This document shows, in pieces, positions 61,640 to 64,000 of a DNA stretch of 64,000 nt. The translations under genes and the position numbers were made by a program. The notes beneath the pieces are model-generated. The model was not told where the DNA came from, searched no databases, and saw nothing but the letters and a program-made list of their open reading frames with translations. The number at the start of each line of letters is the position of its first letter. Position 1 is the first letter of the stretch. The stretch lies in the NCBI GenBank assembly GCA_964036275.1, contig CAXIWQ010000225.1:1-64000 (forward strand). The letters run 5' to 3'. The DNA is from Litoditis marina. Lineage: Eukaryota; Nematoda; Chromadorea; Rhabditida; Rhabditidae.

Positions 61640-64000
61640 CGGCTATCAAGTCTGTTGCTCCCAGCTACAAAAACCTGATACGACAATCTATTCTGTGGCG
61701 CACAGCCACAAAAGACAAATTAACGCGGTTATTACCTCTTTGCTTTGCAGCTACAGAAAAAAGTTCATACGGCTATCAAGTCTGTTGCTCCCAGCTACGA
61801 AAACCTAATTCGACTTTATATTCTGTGGCGCACAGCCACAAAAGACAAATTAACGCGGTTATTGACTCTTTGCCGTGCAGCTACAGGAAAAAGGTTATAC
61901 GGCTATCAAGTATGTTGCTCCCAGCTACAAAAACCTAATACTATTCTGTGGCGCACAGCCACAAAATACGAATTAACGCGGTTATCGACTCTTTGCCTTG
62001 CAGCTACAGAGAACAGTTCATACGGCTATCAAATCTGTTGCTCCCAGCTACAAAAACCTAATACGACAATCTTTTCTGTGGCGCACAGCCACAAAATACG
62101 AATTAACGCGGTTATCGACTTGTTGGCTTGCAGCTACAGAGAAAAGTTCATACGGCTATCAAGTCTGTTGCTCCCAGCTACAAAAACCTAATACGACAAT
62201 CTATTCTGTGGCGCACAGCCACAAAATACGAATTTACGCGGTTATCGACTCTTTGCCTTGCAGCTACAGAAAAAAAGTTTATACGGCTATCAAGTATGTT
62301 GCTCCCAGCTACAAAAACCTAATACTATTCTGTGGCGCACAGCCACAAAATACGAATTAACGCGGTTATCGACTCTTTGCCTTGCAGCTACAGAGAACAG
62401 TTCATACGGCTATCAAATCTGTTGCTCCCAGCTACAAAAACCTAATACGACAATCTTTTCTGTGGCGCACAGCCACAAAATACGAATTAACGCGGTTATC
62501 GACTCTTTGCCTTGCAGCTACAGAGAACAGTTCATACGGCTATCAAATCTGTTGCTCCCAGCTACAAAAACCTAATACGACAATCTTTTCTGTGGCGCAC
62601 AGCCACAAAATACGAATTAACGCGGTTATCGACTTGTTGGCTTGCAGCTACAGAGAAAAGTTCATACGGCTATCAAGTCTGTTGCTCCCAGCTACAAAAA
62701 CCTAATACGACAATCTATTCTGTGGCGCACAGCCACAAAATACGAATTTACGCGGTTATCGACTCTTTGCCTTGCAGCTACAGAAAAAAAGTTTATACGG
62801 CTATCAAGTCTGTTGCTCATGGCTACAAAAACCTAATACGACTTTATATCCTGTGGCGCACAGCCACAAAATACAAATTAACGCGGTTATTGACTCTTTG
62901 CCTTGCAGTTACAGAGAACATTTCATACGGCTATCAAATCTGTTGCTCCCAGCTACAAAAACCTAATACGACAATCTAATCTGTGGCGCACAGCCACAAA
63001 ATACGAACTAACGTGGTTATCGACTCTTTGCCTTGCAGCTACAGAAAAAAAGTTTATACGGCTTTCAAGTCTGTTGCTCATGGCTACAAAAACCTAATGC
63101 GACTTTATATCCTGTGGCGCACAGCCACAAAAGACAAATTAACGCGGTTATTACCTCTTTGCCTTGCAGCTACAGAAAAAAGTTCATACGGCTATCAAGT
63201 CTGTTGCTCCCAGCTACAAAAACCTAATACGACAATCTATTCTGTGGCGCACAGCCACAAAATACGAATTTACGCGGTTATCGACTTGTTGGCTTGCAGC
63301 TACAGAGAAAAGTTCATACGGCTATCAAGTCTGTTGCTCCCAGCTACAAAAACCTGATACGACAATCTATTCTGTGGCGCACAGCCACAAAAGACAAATT
63401 AACGCGGTTATTACCTCTTTGCCTTGCAGCTACAGAAAAAAGTTCATACGGCTATCAAGTCTGTTGCTCCCAGCTACGAAAACCTAATTCGACTTTATAT
63501 TCTGTGGCGCACAGCCACAAAAGACAAATTAACGCGGTTATTGACTCTTTGCCGTGCAGCTACAGGAAAAAGGTTATACGGCTATCAAGTATGTTGCTCC
63601 CAGCTACAAAAACCTAATACTATTCTGTGGCGCACAGCCACAAAATACGAATTAACGCGGTTATCGACTCTTTGCCTTGCAGCTACAGAGAACAGTCCAT
63701 ACGGCTATCAAATCTGTTGCTCCCAGCTACAAAAACCTAATACGACAATCTATTCTGTGGCGCACAGCCACAAAATACGAATTATCGCGGTTATCGACTT
63801 GTTGGCTTGCAGCTACAGAGAAAAGTTCATACGGCTATCAAGTCTGTTGCTCCCAGCTACAAAAACCTGATACGACAATCTATTCTGTGGCGCACAGCCA
63901 CAAAAGACAAATTAACGCGGTTATTACCTCTTTGCCTTGCAGCTACAGAAAAAAGTTTATACGGCTATCAAGTCTGTTGCTCATGGCTACAAAAACCTAA
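61640..64000. repeat. 2965-bp unit, copy 2 (cut by window end)
   Basis: Tandem copy of the unit starting at 58675. The first 2361 bp are visible before the window ends. Variant order matches copy 1 throughout, including the doubled caatcttttctg monomer at about 62.38-62.64 kb. Confidence 0.85.

Larger units (their letters stand above)
38545..64000. repeat. 130-bp satellite array, right segment
   Basis: Continuation of the same array in the same orientation to the end of the window, with no other sequence inside. The 123 bp subtype (cctaatactattctg, lacking 7 bp) is common here, with about 20 occurrences against about six left of the MITEs. The tacgaaaacctaattcg subtype is also frequent. Higher-order duplications of 1291 bp, 1807 bp, 4.13 kb, 4.54 kb and 2965 bp are recognisable. 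The array runs past base 64000. Confidence 0.98.

Noticed and set aside
1..64000. Hundreds of overlapping open frames of about 63-238 codons on the + strand, mostly 107 codons and beginning Met-Gln-Leu-Gln
   Set aside because: They start at TTG or GTG of the repeated ttgcagctacag or gtgcagctacag, recur every 130 bp in a new frame, overlap each other heavily and shift with every one-base indel. There is no ribosome site, codon bias or protein-like composition. They follow from stop-poor satellite sequence.
1..64000. CRISPR array
   Set aside because: The repeat period is regular, but there are no unique spacers: the whole 130 bp unit is repeated. No cas genes are present.
1..64000. CENP-B box
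   Set aside because: I looked for the TTCG....A..CGGG pattern. The nearest words (attcgactttat, ttaacgcggtta, atacggcta) do not keep the required spacing and CGGG core.
1..64000. tRNA, 5S rRNA or telomeric repeat array
   Set aside because: The monomer has no A/B box pair with acceptor-stem pairing, no 5S-like internal control region, and no TTAGGG, TTAGG or TTTAGGG runs.

Overview
The whole 64 kb window is one block of eukaryotic-type satellite DNA. It holds no gene I can support. From base 1 to base 64000 it is a head-to-tail array, all in one orientation, of a ~130 bp monomer (roughly 490 copies, counting short variants). The only non-satellite sequence is a 370 bp miniature inverted-repeat transposable element (MITE), present twice, at 37025-37394 and 38175-38544. 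A pure array running past both window edges, layered higher-order duplications and a non-autonomous TA-target transposon all point to a heterochromatic (centromeric, pericentromeric or subtelomeric) region of a eukaryotic chromosome. The sequence does not let me name the species or clade.

The monomer has visible internal structure. It is a diverged trimer of a ~43 bp ancestral unit: three sub-repeats of 44, 41 and 45 bp, each opening with CAGC(T/C)ACA followed by an A-tract. A 6-bp-stem, 5-nt-loop hairpin (TGTGGC-GCACA-GCCACA) spans the junction of sub-repeats 2 and 3 and is kept in most monomers. The many open frames on the + strand come from this structure: few stops, TTG or GTG starts, and exact 130-bp tiling. 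They are not genes.

Above the monomer, the array is a patchwork of nested tandem duplications. I can follow blocks with offsets of about 5.58-5.84 kb (left end), 1.70 kb, 2.34 kb with a 390 bp trimer expansion inside its second copy, 1.94 kb, 5802 bp (nearly identical copies, the clearest recent event), 1150 bp (carrying the MITE), 1291 bp, 1807 bp, 4.13 kb, 4.54 kb and 2965 bp (cut by the right edge). This is the signature of repeated unequal exchange or replication slippage, not of a single regular higher-order unit.

Layout: 1-37024 satellite; 37025-37394 MITE copy 1; 37395-38174 six satellite monomers; 38175-38544 MITE copy 2; 38545-64000 satellite. The second MITE arose by duplication of satellite plus MITE together, not by a second transposition. 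A 7-bp-deleted monomer subtype is rare left of the MITEs and common right of them. A run of single-base indels at 51.8-56.4 kb may mark lower assembly quality. I found no coding, tRNA, rRNA, CRISPR or telomeric sequence.
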